Origin: Linnemannia schmuckeri
Taxonomy: Eukaryota > Mortierellomycota > Mortierellomycetes > Mortierellales > Mortierellaceae
Assembly: GCA_029449235.1 (NCBI GenBank)
Contig: JANATG010000012.1
Coordinates: forward strand, 186,001 to 250,000
DNA length: 64,000 nt
Direction: 5' to 3'
A program made the position numbers and the translations under genes. Shown piece by piece: positions 1 to 11,915 of the stretch (within the stretch, counting starts at the first letter, position 1; every line of letters starts with the position of its first letter). The notes below the pieces were generated by a model. That model did not search any database. It had not been told where the DNA came from and saw only the letters and a program-made list of their open reading frames with translations.

Positions 1-848
1 CAGACAACGTCAGGTGGCTGTTTGTTTTGATTCTTTTTTTCAGATCGCGCTGAGTTGACATAGAGTGAAGGTGATGCTGTTCAGGCTTAAGTACTTGTCT
101 AAAAACACCAATCGAGACAGAAGAATAAAATGTCATGACTCGACTTTCTTTATGTCGATGAGCAGAGCGCGAAAGACGTTGCTCTGTACAAAGGTGCTCG
201 ACGAGAAGACCATTGTTCGTTATTTTTTAACAGCCCCACCACTACCAGCCCGTTATCAACTTGCACATCTTTATCTTTGCTTTTCAAGAGATCGTTGTCT
301 GATAACGTCAAAAAAAGAGCATTCCGCAGAACCACTCTGAATCTGCCTTCCAATGGAATCGTTGTCGCGTGCACGACTTTATTGTTCCTGCATGTTCATC
401 TGCTTCCTCTCTTTTTTTAAGAATGTACAAAAAGTCTGTTCTCATCAAAAAGGCAAGCGTTTGTGAGCATCGAGAAATAAAGCAACATCGAGAATTACAT
501 GCTAATGCATGAACATACCAGAAAATAGACATCTAGTTCAAGTGATGGAGTCTGTGCAAAAGAGGAGAACCATAGAATGATGATGCACGTAAATAAACCA
601 ATCGACCGGATCTTCAGGTACGATAAAAAAAAAAAAAAAAAAAAAAAGAGAGAATAAAGCAAACATTCTTCAGCGTAACCTCGCAGGGACTCACTTCTGC
701 TTCCCTGTTCTCATAAATGGCCTATGTCAAAGGCGACGTGATAGGGCCATTTCTGATCTGACAAAGCTCATCTCACCTCCTTTTCATCAGCATCATGGGA
801 AGTTGGATCTCCGCCTAATGGGAATAACGACAGAAATGTAGGCAATTT
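1..848. other. intergenic, no gene seen
   Basis: No reading frame here resembles a known protein. A run of A residues (about 626-648) is the only marked structure. It could belong to the 3' end of a gene or retro-element lying to the left of the window, but nothing proves this. Confidence 0.5.
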
Positions 849-928
849 TTGCAAGCTCTACATACCCTTCTTTTCTCTCCAAAAGAGGAAAAAATTGACC
901 AGCAGGACTGGAGAAATGGTAAAATATT

Positions 929-999
929 TGAAAGTGCCGGGACTCGAACCCGGTTCTCAGGCTTGGAAGGCCGGAATGATACCCATATACTACACTTTC
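929..999 (-). tRNA. tRNA-Gly (anticodon TCC)
   Basis: The reverse strand folds as a cloverleaf without intron. The 7-bp acceptor stem is perfect (GAAAGTG with CACTTTC) and the discriminator is A at 929. The T-arm is intact (CCGGG / TTCGAGT / CCCGG), and the anticodon loop CTTCCAA carries TCC. The anticodon stem CCGGC/GCCTG has one C:T mismatch. A TTTT Pol III terminator follows within about ten bases. The LINE-type element begins about 100-135 bp upstream of this tRNA's 5' end. A decayed partial copy of the same tRNA lies near 8134-8164. Confidence 0.93.
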
Positions 1000-1092
1000 A
1001 GTGTTTGATATTCGTCAAAAAAGTTGCTTTTGATTTAGTATCATTCATATTGGATATCTTTACTACGCCACCAAAAAAAAAATGGTCGTGGC

Positions 1093-1095
<3 letters not shown>

Positions 1096-1131
<36 letters not shown>
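1096..1131 (+). repeat. A tract at the 5' border of the retrotransposon
   Basis: An almost pure A run of about 34 bases lies directly before the first recognisable RT codons. LINEs normally carry A-rich DNA at the 3' end, so this may be a pre-existing target tract or the tail of another insertion. Confidence 0.7.
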
Positions 1132-1133
<2 letters not shown>

Positions 1134-4100
1134 TACCAACCGAGGGAGGATGTTTGCTCAGAGTGGTACGACTCGGTGATGGTGGTGCCGGATTATGAGG
1201 AAGTTTGTGCAGCGATAGCGGCGGCACCATTGGGTAAGGCACCCGGCCATTCGAAGGTGTCTGGAGACCTCTTGAAACGACTGGGACCTCTGGCACAAGC
1301 ATTGTTTGTAGTCCTGGTGCAGGCGTGCTTTGTGCAAGGGGTAATGCCGGAGGACTGGTTGAAAGGTGTGATCTATTGCATACCAAAAGGACCGGTGTGG
1401 TCGGGAAAGATTAGTGAGGTGCGCCCTATCACTCTATTGGAACATGGTAGGAAGATTTTCTTTTCCATCATGGTAAATCGACTCACCATGGTGCTATCTC
1501 GTCACTCCATATTCCGCGGACCCAACTTCTCGGTGCTTAAAGGAACAATGACCAAAGACCCGATACACATCCTGAACTCGGTCCTCGAGGACGCCCGAGA
1601 GTATAAGAAGGAGGTCTGGGTCTTGCTGCAGGATATGAGGCGGTGTTTCGACTCTGTGTCGTGTCAACGAGGTGGGATGTTGGAATTGGGCCTGCGACAT
1701 CTCAAGATCCCGAACAAGTTCATCGAATTGTGTCTCTATGTCGCCGCGACTAAGACCAACCGGATCATTACCGCATATGGCCTTACAGAAGCATACAACC
1801 CCCGCTGTGGCCTAGATCAGGGAGGAGTCGAGAGTCCCCTTCTCTGGCGCATCGTCTACGAGGTCCTGCTTGCCCAGGTGTGGCAGTCCAATCTCGGCTA
1901 CCCAATGGTCAACAGGGCCGACCTACGGGCCTTTCACAAGATCCCCACCTTCGAGTTCATGCACCCTGACACGCCACTCAAGATCGCCTGCCTCGCGTTC
2001 ATGGACGACACGCAATGGATTGCTCCATCCAAGGCTAATTTACAAGAGATCACAAACAGGGCGATGAGTTTCTTTGCATTGCATGGTATTGAGATCAACC
2101 CAAAAAAATCAGAACTGATCGTGGTCAACTCTACCTGTGCTGATCCCTCAATTAGGCTCGGTGCGGACACGGTGACCGCTCTACCTCCTGCCACTGCTGC
2201 CAGGGTCCTGGGAGTGTGGTTCTCCGCCGATGGCAAAGGCGCTCACACACGGCAGCTAGTCAAGGAGGAAGTGTCAAAGATGTGTCAGATTCTTTCGCGC
2301 AAGGCTGTTACCGACAAGCAGTGCATCTACATCTTCAACAACGTCCTGCTGCCACGGATTCTATACCGGTTGGCGGTGACAATCCTTAGCCCCCGCGAGA
2401 TAAAGACCATCGTTGGCCAGTATTCGAGCGTTGTCCGTCAGAAGGTGGGTCTGCCCCATGGTTCGCCAACCAGTATCTTGTTTCACCGTCGGCTGTACGG
2501 CCTGCGAGACCTCGGTGACGCCCTAACGGAGGAGCAAGTGTCTACCGCGCACCTTCGCCTCAATGACCACGATCTGCTGGGAATGGTGTTGGCGAATCGA
2601 GCAATGGCCCATCAGGCTGAGTGTCGTCTTACGGTCTCCCCCTTTCTTATCCCAGCCATCGGTGCCCAGTTCAGTCGATATAACCTCCTTGGGCATGTCT
2701 GTCGTCTCATGGTTGAAAGGGGCATCACCTTTCAGCCGCCCGGGATCCCTGTCAACATCACTCGATTCATCGGTTTCGTACTCCCCCCGGATGTGTATCC
2801 TAAAATCGCCCATCAACTCCTTCTGGACGGAGTCGTCACTTTGGACGATGTGTTGACTGACGATGGCCAATCCCTGGCATCCTGGCAAGACCTCCGTGCA
2901 CGGCACAAGCTGAAAGGCCCTGTCCACCGCTGGTTCAAAGAGCTGGTGAAAGTCGTCTCGCTACCCCCAACAGCTGCTACTACTGCTGCGGTCGTTATCG
3001 AAATAGATGATGGTAAAGCGACGACAGCAGCCGCTTCGGTACCTTCGCCTGTCGAGGAGGACTCTTTAGTGGCGACCTCAAGTCCTCTGCTGCAATACGA
3101 AGACGATGATTCCTCCGAGGATGAAAAGCTGATTAACCGAGCCTTGGAACGTCGTCGAGGGCAACAGAGAGAAGCGGCTATCATCTCCCTGGCCCATGTT
3201 CCCGCTGACGACAGAGTCACCGCAGCGCCCACACCTGACCGTGGTGAGGCTGCTGATTCCCTGCAGGTATGCCCCTCTCCCTTTGCAACCATTGCTCCAT
3301 CTGATGTTGCTGAGGGTAGTGGAGGTGTCGATGTTGGTGAAGGAAGCGGTGACAAAAGGAATGGAGGTGAGGAGGTGAGTGGACTCGAGGGTGTGTATAA
3401 AGAAAAAACAAAAGGAAAAAAGGTCCAGCGCGAAAACAGGGGGTTTTTATACCTGGACACATCCTTGGGCGAAAAAAAGCAAAGGGCAAAAAAAGACAAG
3501 GGAAAATTCTCATTTGCAGCCCAGACCAAAACAAAAACCACACGCGCAATCAACAGCTCAGATGAGCGTGGGAGTGAGATTGACAAGGCAGGTTTTGTGA
3601 GTGATAAGAGGGCGTGGGGTAAGGAGTGTTGCCTGCAAGGGACATGCTCCGGTTCTTCTTCTTCGTCTTTTCTTTCTTCATTGTCCTTTTATGATTCTTT
3701 TTACGCTTCTGCTTCGCTTTTGTTTCCTTCTTCGTCGACGTCTTCTTCTTTGTCACTTTCTTCTATTTCCTTTCCCGCTGCCACTGAGTCGGATATTGGT
3801 CCTGCCTTGTCTTGTGAGCCATTTGTTACTTCTACTTTGACTATTGAAACTGATCCCTTGTTATCTTCTTTGTTGCAATCAGTACCCCGCTTGGGCGTGC
3901 CTTTCACTTCTGATCCTTCCTTTATTTTTGATGTTTCTTCTTTTACTATAATTGATCAACCACTTGTTCTTTCTTCTTCTTCTTCTTCTTCTTCTTCTTC
4001 TTCTTCGTCTTTGTCTTCTTCCTTTTCTTCATCTTCTTCTTCTTCTTCTTCTATTCTTCCAGTTTCCGTCTCTTCTTTTGTTCCATCTTCTTCTCTTGTC

Positions 4101-6827
4101 CCTTCGTTGTCACCACCCCTTCCTCCTTCTTTTTCTCCCTCTGACGCCCCTACGACATTCCTTTCTCTTACCTCCCTTTCTTTGTTGCCACTTACTTCCT
4201 TTTCTACTTTTTCTCCTTTTGATCTTTTTTCAACACCAATCTCTTCTTTTCTTTTTGATTCTACTCTTCCCCCTCTCCTCCCTCCTCCACCACCTCCTTC
4301 TCTCAATCTTCCTCCACCAACTTTATCTTTACCCTCTTCTCCTCAGTCACCTATTCCTTCGCCTTCACCCACACTTCCATCATTGTCACTGCCTTCGGCC
4401 TTGCCACTTGTCGTCGCCCCTGATCCAGTCTCGAGCTCTGTTCAGTTTGGTCCACCTGCATCCCTCTATCAAAGCACAGACACTCCACCCAACACACCAG
4501 CACTCCCCACACCAACATCATCTCCCACTCCACCATCTCTTCACGCTCTCTTACCTCTCCCACCCGATGCAACCGACCCTATCTTTGAACGGGCAGTCAC
4601 CACTTTGGACAATGCTTGCAGAGAACGTCTCCTTCGCCCCGCAGCCGAGTTCAATGCCGAGATCCGTCGCATTGCCAGCGATACCAAGAGACAACAAACA
4701 ATGGACTCCACAAAGTATACCGCGCTCAGAGCTCGATATCGGAAACAGCTTGCCAAGAGACCACAAGACCTAGCCATCATGCTGTTGACAATCGATAAAG
4801 AGGCTGCCAATGCCACAGCACGCAGCCAGTCTCTTTCCAGCCGTCGCAAGACCATTGCCGTGGAGATCCGCCGCCGAGCCACCGAGGCCATCAGTGAGTA
4901 CCGCACCCGCCGCCTAAGCGATCTTCGAGCGGACCTGGAAACCAGGCTGGTCAAGGCAGCAGTAAGCTCTAATCTCCAGGAATCCCTTCAAGCCAAGAAA
5001 CTGCAACAGAAACAGGATTCTGAAGTACTTCGCCGGCAACATCGCTCTGTCGTCTCTCGTCTGAAGGAAACACTGCCTCAATTTAAGGGAACAAAGCCTC
5101 GCAACAAACCAACCTTCGACACCACTGCTAGTTTTCCGTTACAGGAGTGTTATCGAGTCCAACCACCTTCTGCACCAGGATTACCCACTTTGCACATTGG
5201 ACCTCTTTGCATGTCACTAACAGAAGCGGCTTCCATGCGTGCCATACAGGACACACCGGTTAACAACACCACGCCACGCATTCTGTATTCGGACGGATCC
5301 CTTTTGAACTCTGGAATGAAGAATGTCTCTCAGGCTTTTGGAGCTGTCGACCTCTCTCAGGACAATCCTCTCACGATTCAAGGACGAACGGACGGACATG
5401 CCTCCTCGGCCAAGGCCGAACTTCTGGGTCTTCTAGCTGCAATTCTGGCAGCACCTCCGGAGCAGGACATTATAGTTCGCCTTGATAACCAGTCAGTGGT
5501 AGACCAGTACCGCCGACTAGTAAAGAATCGTCGGAATGTTCTGCCCAGGAAGCGGTTCAGGAGCACATACGCTGGTATTTGGGCGGTACTCTGGCAGATT
5601 GTGGAAACTCGGCCAGGCGGGGTTGAGGTGGAGTGGATAAAGGGACATAGCAATGTATATGGGAATGAGCTTGCAGACCAGGCGGCAAAGGAGGCTGCAC
5701 AGAGCGACACAGTACCCGTAGTGGTGGATCTGGCGCAACAGACGGACATTAGGAACTTTGCATATTGTTACGGTGGGCTTGTGGAGATTGATCTTCGGCA
5801 ACTGCTCAAACAACAAACGACAATTCGGCACCATCAGGCCTGGACAGCACAGAGGCGAGTCAAGAGGGCGATCCCAGACATCGAGGACGTGGAGTGGCGA
5901 TCGACCCTGGCCTATGTTCATGATAGGCGAGCCGTCTTTACATTCTACAGCAACAGCAAGGACTCTCACCAACGTACACATCACATCAAGAAGCTGCATG
6001 GCATGTTGCCCACTTTGAACTCTATGCAAGCGCGCAAACCGGACCTTTATTCGACCTGCCTGTGCCGACGATGCGAGCTTGAGGAGGAGGACAACAAACA
6101 TGTCTGGAATTGTCCCCTTGCTGCAGAAACCACCACTACGATCTGGAAGGAGGCCATGGATAGGATTGATGGGTGGGGTGTACAGGCAACAAACAGCTAC
6201 AACGCCGCCAGGAAGCGTGAATATGATCGTGCGATTGCCCATGGACGCCAGATGCCAAGGCCGGTCCCCATACACTGGCAGTCGCCCTCGGATGCGGAAC
6301 ATGTTCAAGGATTCTCTTCTATCGGTGGAGCTCGAGCCGTGCACAGCGGTAGTCCTGCTCCCGATCGTGATGAGAACCCCAAGTGGAGTGTCTCGGACCT
6401 CCTTCGCGGTATCACCCCCAAGAGTATGTTAACTGAATGGTCCGCGGTTTTCCGAACCCCACAGTCCATCGCCAAGACAGTTTTGCATAGGTTTGTTGGC
6501 TACCTGGAGGCGCAGGCTTCGGAGTTGATATGGAAGCCTCGGTGCTCCGCGACGATCGCGTGGGAGCAGACACAAGGCATCTCCGTCAAGAACAAGACCT
6601 CCAAGTACACAGGTCCCCGAGGTGACTGGAGTCAGGGATACGGCTACATCACACAAGATGGTTTTTGCCCGTGTGGCGCTTCGCTAGCCACACATGAGAA
6701 TGGGCGCTGCCCTGGAGCGTCCATGGATCCACGCGCGGCCGATGAGCGGTTGCTGGATAGTTTGTTGGGAAGGAGGAGACTGTCATTAATGGAGAGGATG
6801 GGAAGAATTCCTTTTCTTCGTGTTTAG
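1134..6827 (+). mobile_element. 5'-truncated LINE-type retrotransposon: RT, Ser-rich linker, RNase H
   Basis: One uninterrupted frame of about 1,900 codons runs from an A tract (about 1098-1131) to the stop at 6827. Reverse transcriptase begins at once (KAPG motif near 1240, PIPK-like CIPKG near 1380, RPITL near 1425). The catalytic box is FMDD near 2000, in place of the usual Y/FxDD. A linker of roughly 500 codons, very rich in Ser, Pro and Leu, follows (about 3640-4560). It includes poly-Ser encoded by TTC repeats at 3970-4060. A complete RNase H domain comes next: SDGS near 5288, an AE motif near 5412, LDNQS near 5480, and KGHSN with NELADQ near 5640-5680. A CxxC...H...C zinc-binding tail lies near 6058-6110. 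No apurinic endonuclease or gag-like ORF precedes the RT, so the copy is 5' truncated. The frame is intact, so the insertion is probably recent. Clade (Tad- or I-like) was not determined. Confidence 0.88.
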
Positions 6828-7190
6828 TTTTATTTTCTTCTATTGAAGCTGTGAGGAGCAGCGGCAATTGTTTCGCAGAGCCAGGTTGTGGACCGGACTG
6901 CGACTGGTGGATGGCTCTTGGAAGAGTTTGGTATGTAGCTCCTTTCACTATCGAATGCCTCCCTTGGGCTTTTCACTGGAGAAATAATATTGCGTACGAA
7001 CTTTTTTTTTGGGGGGGGGCTATGTTTGGTCCCTGACCGTGTAAAAAAGCTCGACGACGACAATAAAATGTCGAACTTGTGAAAGAGAAGCATTAGGTCT
7101 ACATGATAGTTGATTCTGGTTTCTGGGGAGCAATTGTGACACTCCGGAAGTTCTTGGGAAGTCTCCTCTTTTTTGGTGACCAAAAATTGA
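6828..7190. other. retrotransposon 3' region and right flank
   Basis: After the RT/RNase H stop there is no obvious poly(A) tail. From about 7020 to 7190 the sequence matches 8275-8440, so the element's 3' end probably lies between 6830 and about 7015. A T9/G10 run sits at about 7003-7018. Confidence 0.5.
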
Positions 7191-10100
7191 AATGTAATGT
7201 TGATGTTTCGACATTTTCATGATTCAGAGGCTTGTAACAACATACCACGGTTACGGAAGAAAACTAGAACAGATGAGAATGCGTATGAAAGAGCACGACA
7301 TGTCAGCAAATCATTTCTCTGCCTTCGCTTTGTTATCCACCCGACCTTCTTTGGAACTATGATGAGCGAAGAAATACCTGAATAACAAATAGCTACTCAG
7401 TGGTTGTTTGATCATCAATCACTAATTATCTATTTTTTTTTCTTTCTTGAGGAAGCTTTTCTTCAGAATTCGTCGCTAAGGCCTTCGATCTTGATCCCCC
7501 TAAGCGAGAAAGACAGAGCAGCGCTTAAATAAGAGCGAGACATTCTTGGCACTGTTGAATATGATTACTATTTTTTCACCACTACCTTTTTTTTTTTGTT
7601 CTTTCTACGTGCTCAAGTGTGTCGACGCTGATTAAGGAGAGTGGGCGACCACCAGTTGAATTTCAATACCTAATTTAGGTTTTAGAGCAAAGTTATCATC
7701 ACTCACCATCACAAAAAGGCAAAGACCATCCTTCATCTAAAGGCAAAACAAGCACTTACGTCAAGAAGCGTTTCGCATTCCATAGCAACACAAGATGATT
7801 AGACCACCCTGGTAGTATTTGCTTTTTCTTTTCTCCTAAGGTTGTTAATTATTTCAGAAGCAGAAACAAAAAGGTGTTTAAAACAATTTAGGTGCAGTAA
7901 AAGTAAGAGTGGAAGAAAAGAGGCGTAGCTGGTTTTTAAGTTTTCAATTCAAGTAACTACCCAAGCGATTTTTGTGGGCTGTGAAAGTAGGCCTTCAAAG
8001 CATTCGTGCGAAAGCCTATCAAAGGACCATGTTTTATTCTTGAACCATCAAACTATCCAAAAAGCGCCGCCTCCACTAAGAAAGGGAGGGAACAGTACTC
8101 TAAGAGAAGGGGTTGATGTGAGAGGGTAGTCAGAATAATATCCTGGCATACTACACTTTCAATTTTTCTCATAGATTTGAGGTCTCAAAACCCCATTCTG
8201 TTACCATTCGTCGTCTTTTAGCATCCTTTCCATTGCCATCAAAAAGAAAGGAATGTGATGATTTCTTTTTTGGAGTTACTTTTTGGTTCCTGGCCGCGTA
8301 AAAAATATCGGCGATGATAGGGAAGATGTCAAATTTATAGAAGAGGGGAAATTGGGTCTAAGTGATAGTAGGTTTTGGTTCTTGAAGACCAACTGTGGTA
8401 TTCAGGAGGTTCTCTGGTATCTCTTCTATTTCGCGCATAGGAAATAAAATCTTCGTTTTAGCTTCTAGGCCGTAATAGAAAAGAATTTCTTTCATCCCCC
8501 TCTTCCCCCCTAGAAAAAAAAAAAAGAAAAAAAAGAAAAAAAATTACGGGACAGGAAAAAGATAAATCTCTTACAACCAAGATGAGTGGCGTCTCACGTC
8601 CTTGGTACCGAGTTCATGACACCTTTTTTTTTCTAAAAATATTATCGGCAAGAACTTATCGCTGACTCTGTGACAAAGCACCAAAATCTTTGATCAAAAA
8701 AATAGTCGTTCTGAGGGCTTATGTGTCGCGAACAAAGCAGGCTCGTGTCAAGGGATGTCGCGTCAGTGTAAGCCACCGACGCGACTTTTCTCATTTTGTA
8801 TAAAAAACAGTAGATATCAAAGGGTAGTGCACCATAGCGTCTTCTCGAAATACATCTTCCATCATCACTCTCCTTCCACGCCCATCCACATCCTCACCAC
8901 ACTCTCCTGTTAATCGGGTCAATTCCTTCTATAATCCGCTTCCAATATCCCACTCTGATTCACGACCTTATGTTCTTTCAGTCTTCCTCTACTCTATCGT
9001 TTTCAGCAATAAAAAGTGTTGGCTGAGACATTTAGAATAACAACAGTGATATGCCCAACAGAGGTGTATTGCTCCATATAATTCATTATGACAGTATTAT
9101 AGACTGTCCCCTGTGTTGCCACCATTCTTATGCGTTGCCACTGTTCTCATGTGTTGCCACCATTCCTACGCCTCCATCACTGCGCCCCTGTACACTAGTA
9201 TAAGTACCCCATCTCTTTGTATAATAAATACCATCCGTTTTGGCCTCCTCCTCTTGTCTACTCCTCCTTCGTCTGCTACTATTACATTCATTCTAAGAAG
9301 AATCGTGAAATGTAAAAAAAAAAATTAAAGGTTGAGCGGGATGCGAAAGAGTGGCCACTGAAAGGAAGAATGGTTGATGCGAGAGAAGATTAGGATGTAG
9401 AGGAGTGAATGTGGTTGAGTCGAGAGGAAAGGAGAATGTCACAAGAAAAATGATGGCCAAAAGTGAGTGAAGACAGAAAAATGACGAGAATAGGGATAAA
9501 GAAGAGAGACAGTCGTTAAAAGGAGTCAATCGAAAGTGCTGGAAGATAACAATAGAGTCAGTGAATTCACCGAGAGACTTGCGTGAGCTGGCAAAATGTC
9601 AAAGTTTTTTCTGAAATGACATGAACCGATACACGTCTACTCTATTTTAACGCCACCAACATCTGAGAATAGACGAACAGAGTTTGTTAAAAGAAGGAGA
9701 GTAACTGCTAACACGTTCTTGCAATTGCGAGTTTATGCTGGTTTTTATACCTCACTTGTCCGATTATTCGAATGACGCTTAGAAAAGCGAAGTCTGAAGT
9801 GGGGTAGGCATGAAGAAAGAAAATAAAAATTTGTGATGGTTGCAAAAAATGAAAAAATGAAGAATATTGGAGGCGTGGTTGTCGCACTTTGAAAAAAAAA
9901 GAGAGAACGGGGCCTTCAAAAACATAAGACGGGGCTGATTCAACAATGAAAGATAAACGAAAATTTCCTTCCAACAACGAAGAGATAAGAAAAGCAACAT
10001 TGGAGGTGTCTAGCAGATGATAGCCATAGTCTATTTTTTTTTCTCTTACAAACTTTTCGCGTTCGTTGTATCAGGAAATTCGGTGTACTTAAGGGAAAAG

Positions 10101-10527
10101 AAAATGTCTAAATGCGGCCTCTGGTCTTAGAAGGTATAGAGCTCTGTTGTCCCGTATTCGCACCATCCCATTTTCTCAGGCACGTTTACTTTGTTTATAG
10201 AACCGTGGTTTATTTTCATTTTTTGTTGTTGCACCGCTCGCGCTAGAAAAAATATGCTTATGGAGCAGGAGGAGTTGGTACTCGGCCATGCTGCTGGTGT
10301 CTTTTTCGGCGAATTGCAGTGTCATTCACCGGCAAGGCCAACGAGTAACGTCTGTAAGAGCTGGTAACAAGAGTACGCAACCAGGAAAAGTGATACTGAA
10401 AAACGCGTTTCTAAAAATTAGGCACAGAATACAGAATAAACGAAAAATAGATTGAAATAGGAGATTTCCGAGCAAACAGAAGTCGCTTAAAATGAAAGAT
10501 CGAATGGCAGTCAAAAAGGGACGTTTT
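7191..10527. other. gene-poor stretch
   Basis: No frame in this stretch shows conserved motifs or convincing coding character. It contains the diverged tRNA-flank copy (described separately), A-rich runs at 8510-8545, and three loosely repeated GTTGCCAC motifs at 9113-9172. I see nothing else that I can support. Confidence 0.4.
8130..8445 (-). repeat. diverged copy of the tRNA-Gly flank, with a tRNA relic
   Basis: Positions 8134-8164 read on the minus strand as a degraded 5' half of the tRNA-Gly: the same GAAAGTGTAGTAT start, then decay before the anticodon arm. Positions 8275-8440 align with 7020-7190, the right flank of the retrotransposon. Shared landmarks are GGTYCCTGRCCG, the run CGTGTAAAAAA/CGCGTAAAAAA, and AGGTCTA/GGGTCTA. 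This looks like an old segmental duplication of the tRNA locus without the retrotransposon. Confidence 0.6.
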
Positions 10528-11042
10528 TATTCGTTGCCCACCCCTTTTTGGCTCCTTATTTGTTGCCCATAGTAAAGTATATTCGTTGCCCACAATTTTG
10601 CTCTAATCCGGTGCCCACCCCAAAATCTTAAACGTTGCCCATGACTCTGTCGCTATATGTTGCCCTATCTTCCTTCACCCACCTGCGCTGCGGCATCATC
10701 TATCTGTAGAGAAGCGAGCTCTTGCTGCTTGTGTCATGCATGTGCATCAGGAACCTCATAGGTATACAGCTTGATACATAAGGCAACCACGTCAGTAATA
10801 ATACAGGTGGAGAAAGAGAACGAGAAAGGAAACAAAGAAAATACTCGACTCATGAGGATGCAGCTCAATACATGGGGCAACTATGTCAAGGGCAACAAAA
10901 AATTTTGCGGGGTGGGCAACAGATTGGCGCTTTTTGGCAACGTTTAAGAGTATTCAATCTCCGATGGCAACTGGGGGGGGGCAACGAATAGACTTTACTA
11001 TGGGCAACAAATAAGGAGCCAAAAAGGGGTGGGCAACAAATA
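10528..11042. mobile_element. 515-bp MITE-like element with 64-bp terminal inverted repeats
   Basis: Positions 10528-10591 and 10979-11042 are inverted copies of each other with only two mismatches over 64 bp. The ends read TATTYGTTGCCC...GGGCAACRAATA, so a TA dinucleotide lies at both tips, as expected for Tc1/mariner-type insertion. Extra GTTGCCC motifs occur just inside each arm (about 10610-10670 and 10895-10970), which could be sub-terminal transposase sites. There is no internal ORF of note, so it would be non-autonomous. Confidence 0.8.
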
Positions 11043-11435
11043 GTATTGGATTAATCTATTTGGCAGCCCGGGTTGTTCGTTTTATCTGACAACCCAAAGT
11101 CACATTTTTTTTAAGAAAAATGGATACTATTTGGCAACCTGAGTTGATAGATACATTAGAGCATATTCGACAACCTAGAGTTGGCAAGTTACAAGTATTA
11201 CCCTGTGTGCAACCTCCTGGTCCGTTGTAATGGCCTGTTAGGAACCAGCACCAGGCAAAGAAATAGGATTCACTGTCAATAGCCACTAATTGAGATATGT
11301 TTCAATCTACCAAGCGACAACAAAGCACGAGAATTACAGCCCATGCGCAACGCAAACAACCGACCACTCATGAATTAGAAAGTATAGGACAAATCATGCT
11401 GTTAAGGGCTATGTATAAAGATACTTTTTTTTTAC

Positions 11436-11512
11436 AGTACCACCTGGTGTAAGTGGTTAAACTGCACTCCTCTTGTTGTGGCTTACAAGAGGTCCTGGGA
11501 TCAAACCTCAGT
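11436..11512 (+). repeat. tRNA-like segment (possible SINE head)
   Basis: An A-box-like TGGTGTAAGTGG (11445-11456) and a B-box-like GGATCAAACCT (11498-11508) are spaced as in a tRNA. The second lies in a foldable T-arm (CTGGG / ATCAAAC / CTCAG). Acceptor and anticodon stems are not convincing, so it is a tRNA-derived repeat or relic and not a working tRNA. Confidence 0.45.
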
Positions 11513-11532
11513 AAAATCGTAAACTCTCTCTT

Positions 11533-11680
11533 GCTTCAGCCTGGGATGGCTTTAATATTCTGTCAAAGAATCTCTCTACCTTCAGCCTGGGATGGCTTCA
11601 ATGTCTCATCAATCTTTCTTCAGCCTGGGACGGCTTCAATGTCCTGTCAACCTTTCCTCAGCCTGGGAAGGTTTCAATAT
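11533..11680 (+). repeat. degenerate tandem repeat, about 37-46 bp unit, four copies
   Basis: The phrase TTCAGCCTGGGATGGCTTCA recurs four times with substitutions at roughly 40-bp spacing, inside the 960-bp element. Confidence 0.7.
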
Positions 11681-11816
11681 CCATTCCTTATGTCTTTCAC
11701 TAGTCATAGTCCCGCCATAAAAATCAATAAAAATCTCAAAGCCTTCTGCAGACGATATAAGCAGAAAAAAAATATTTTACAGGGTGTATTTTCGCGAAGT
11801 AAACTGATACATGACG

Positions 11817-11915
11817 CCCTATGCTACACTTCATGCTACACTTCATGCTACACTCCAGGCTACACCCACGCTACACCCGTGCTACACCCTATGCTACACT
11901 CCATGCTACACTCGC
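11817..11915 (+). repeat. 10-bp tandem repeat (ATGCTACACT type)
   Basis: About nine to ten near-copies of a TGCTACACYY unit lie head to tail inside the 960-bp element. No coding meaning is apparent. Confidence 0.75.

Noticed and set aside
849..1133. Retrotransposon frame extended upstream to 849
   Set aside because: The frame crosses the tRNA-Gly gene on the other strand and a poly-Lys A tract, so it is open only by chance.
3952..4773. 273-codon Leu/Phe-rich frame
   Set aside because: It is a shifted reading of the TTC/CT-rich linker of the retrotransposon, with no independent motif.
8134..8164. Functional second tRNA-Gly
   Set aside because: Only the 5' part is recognisable; anticodon and T arms are lost.
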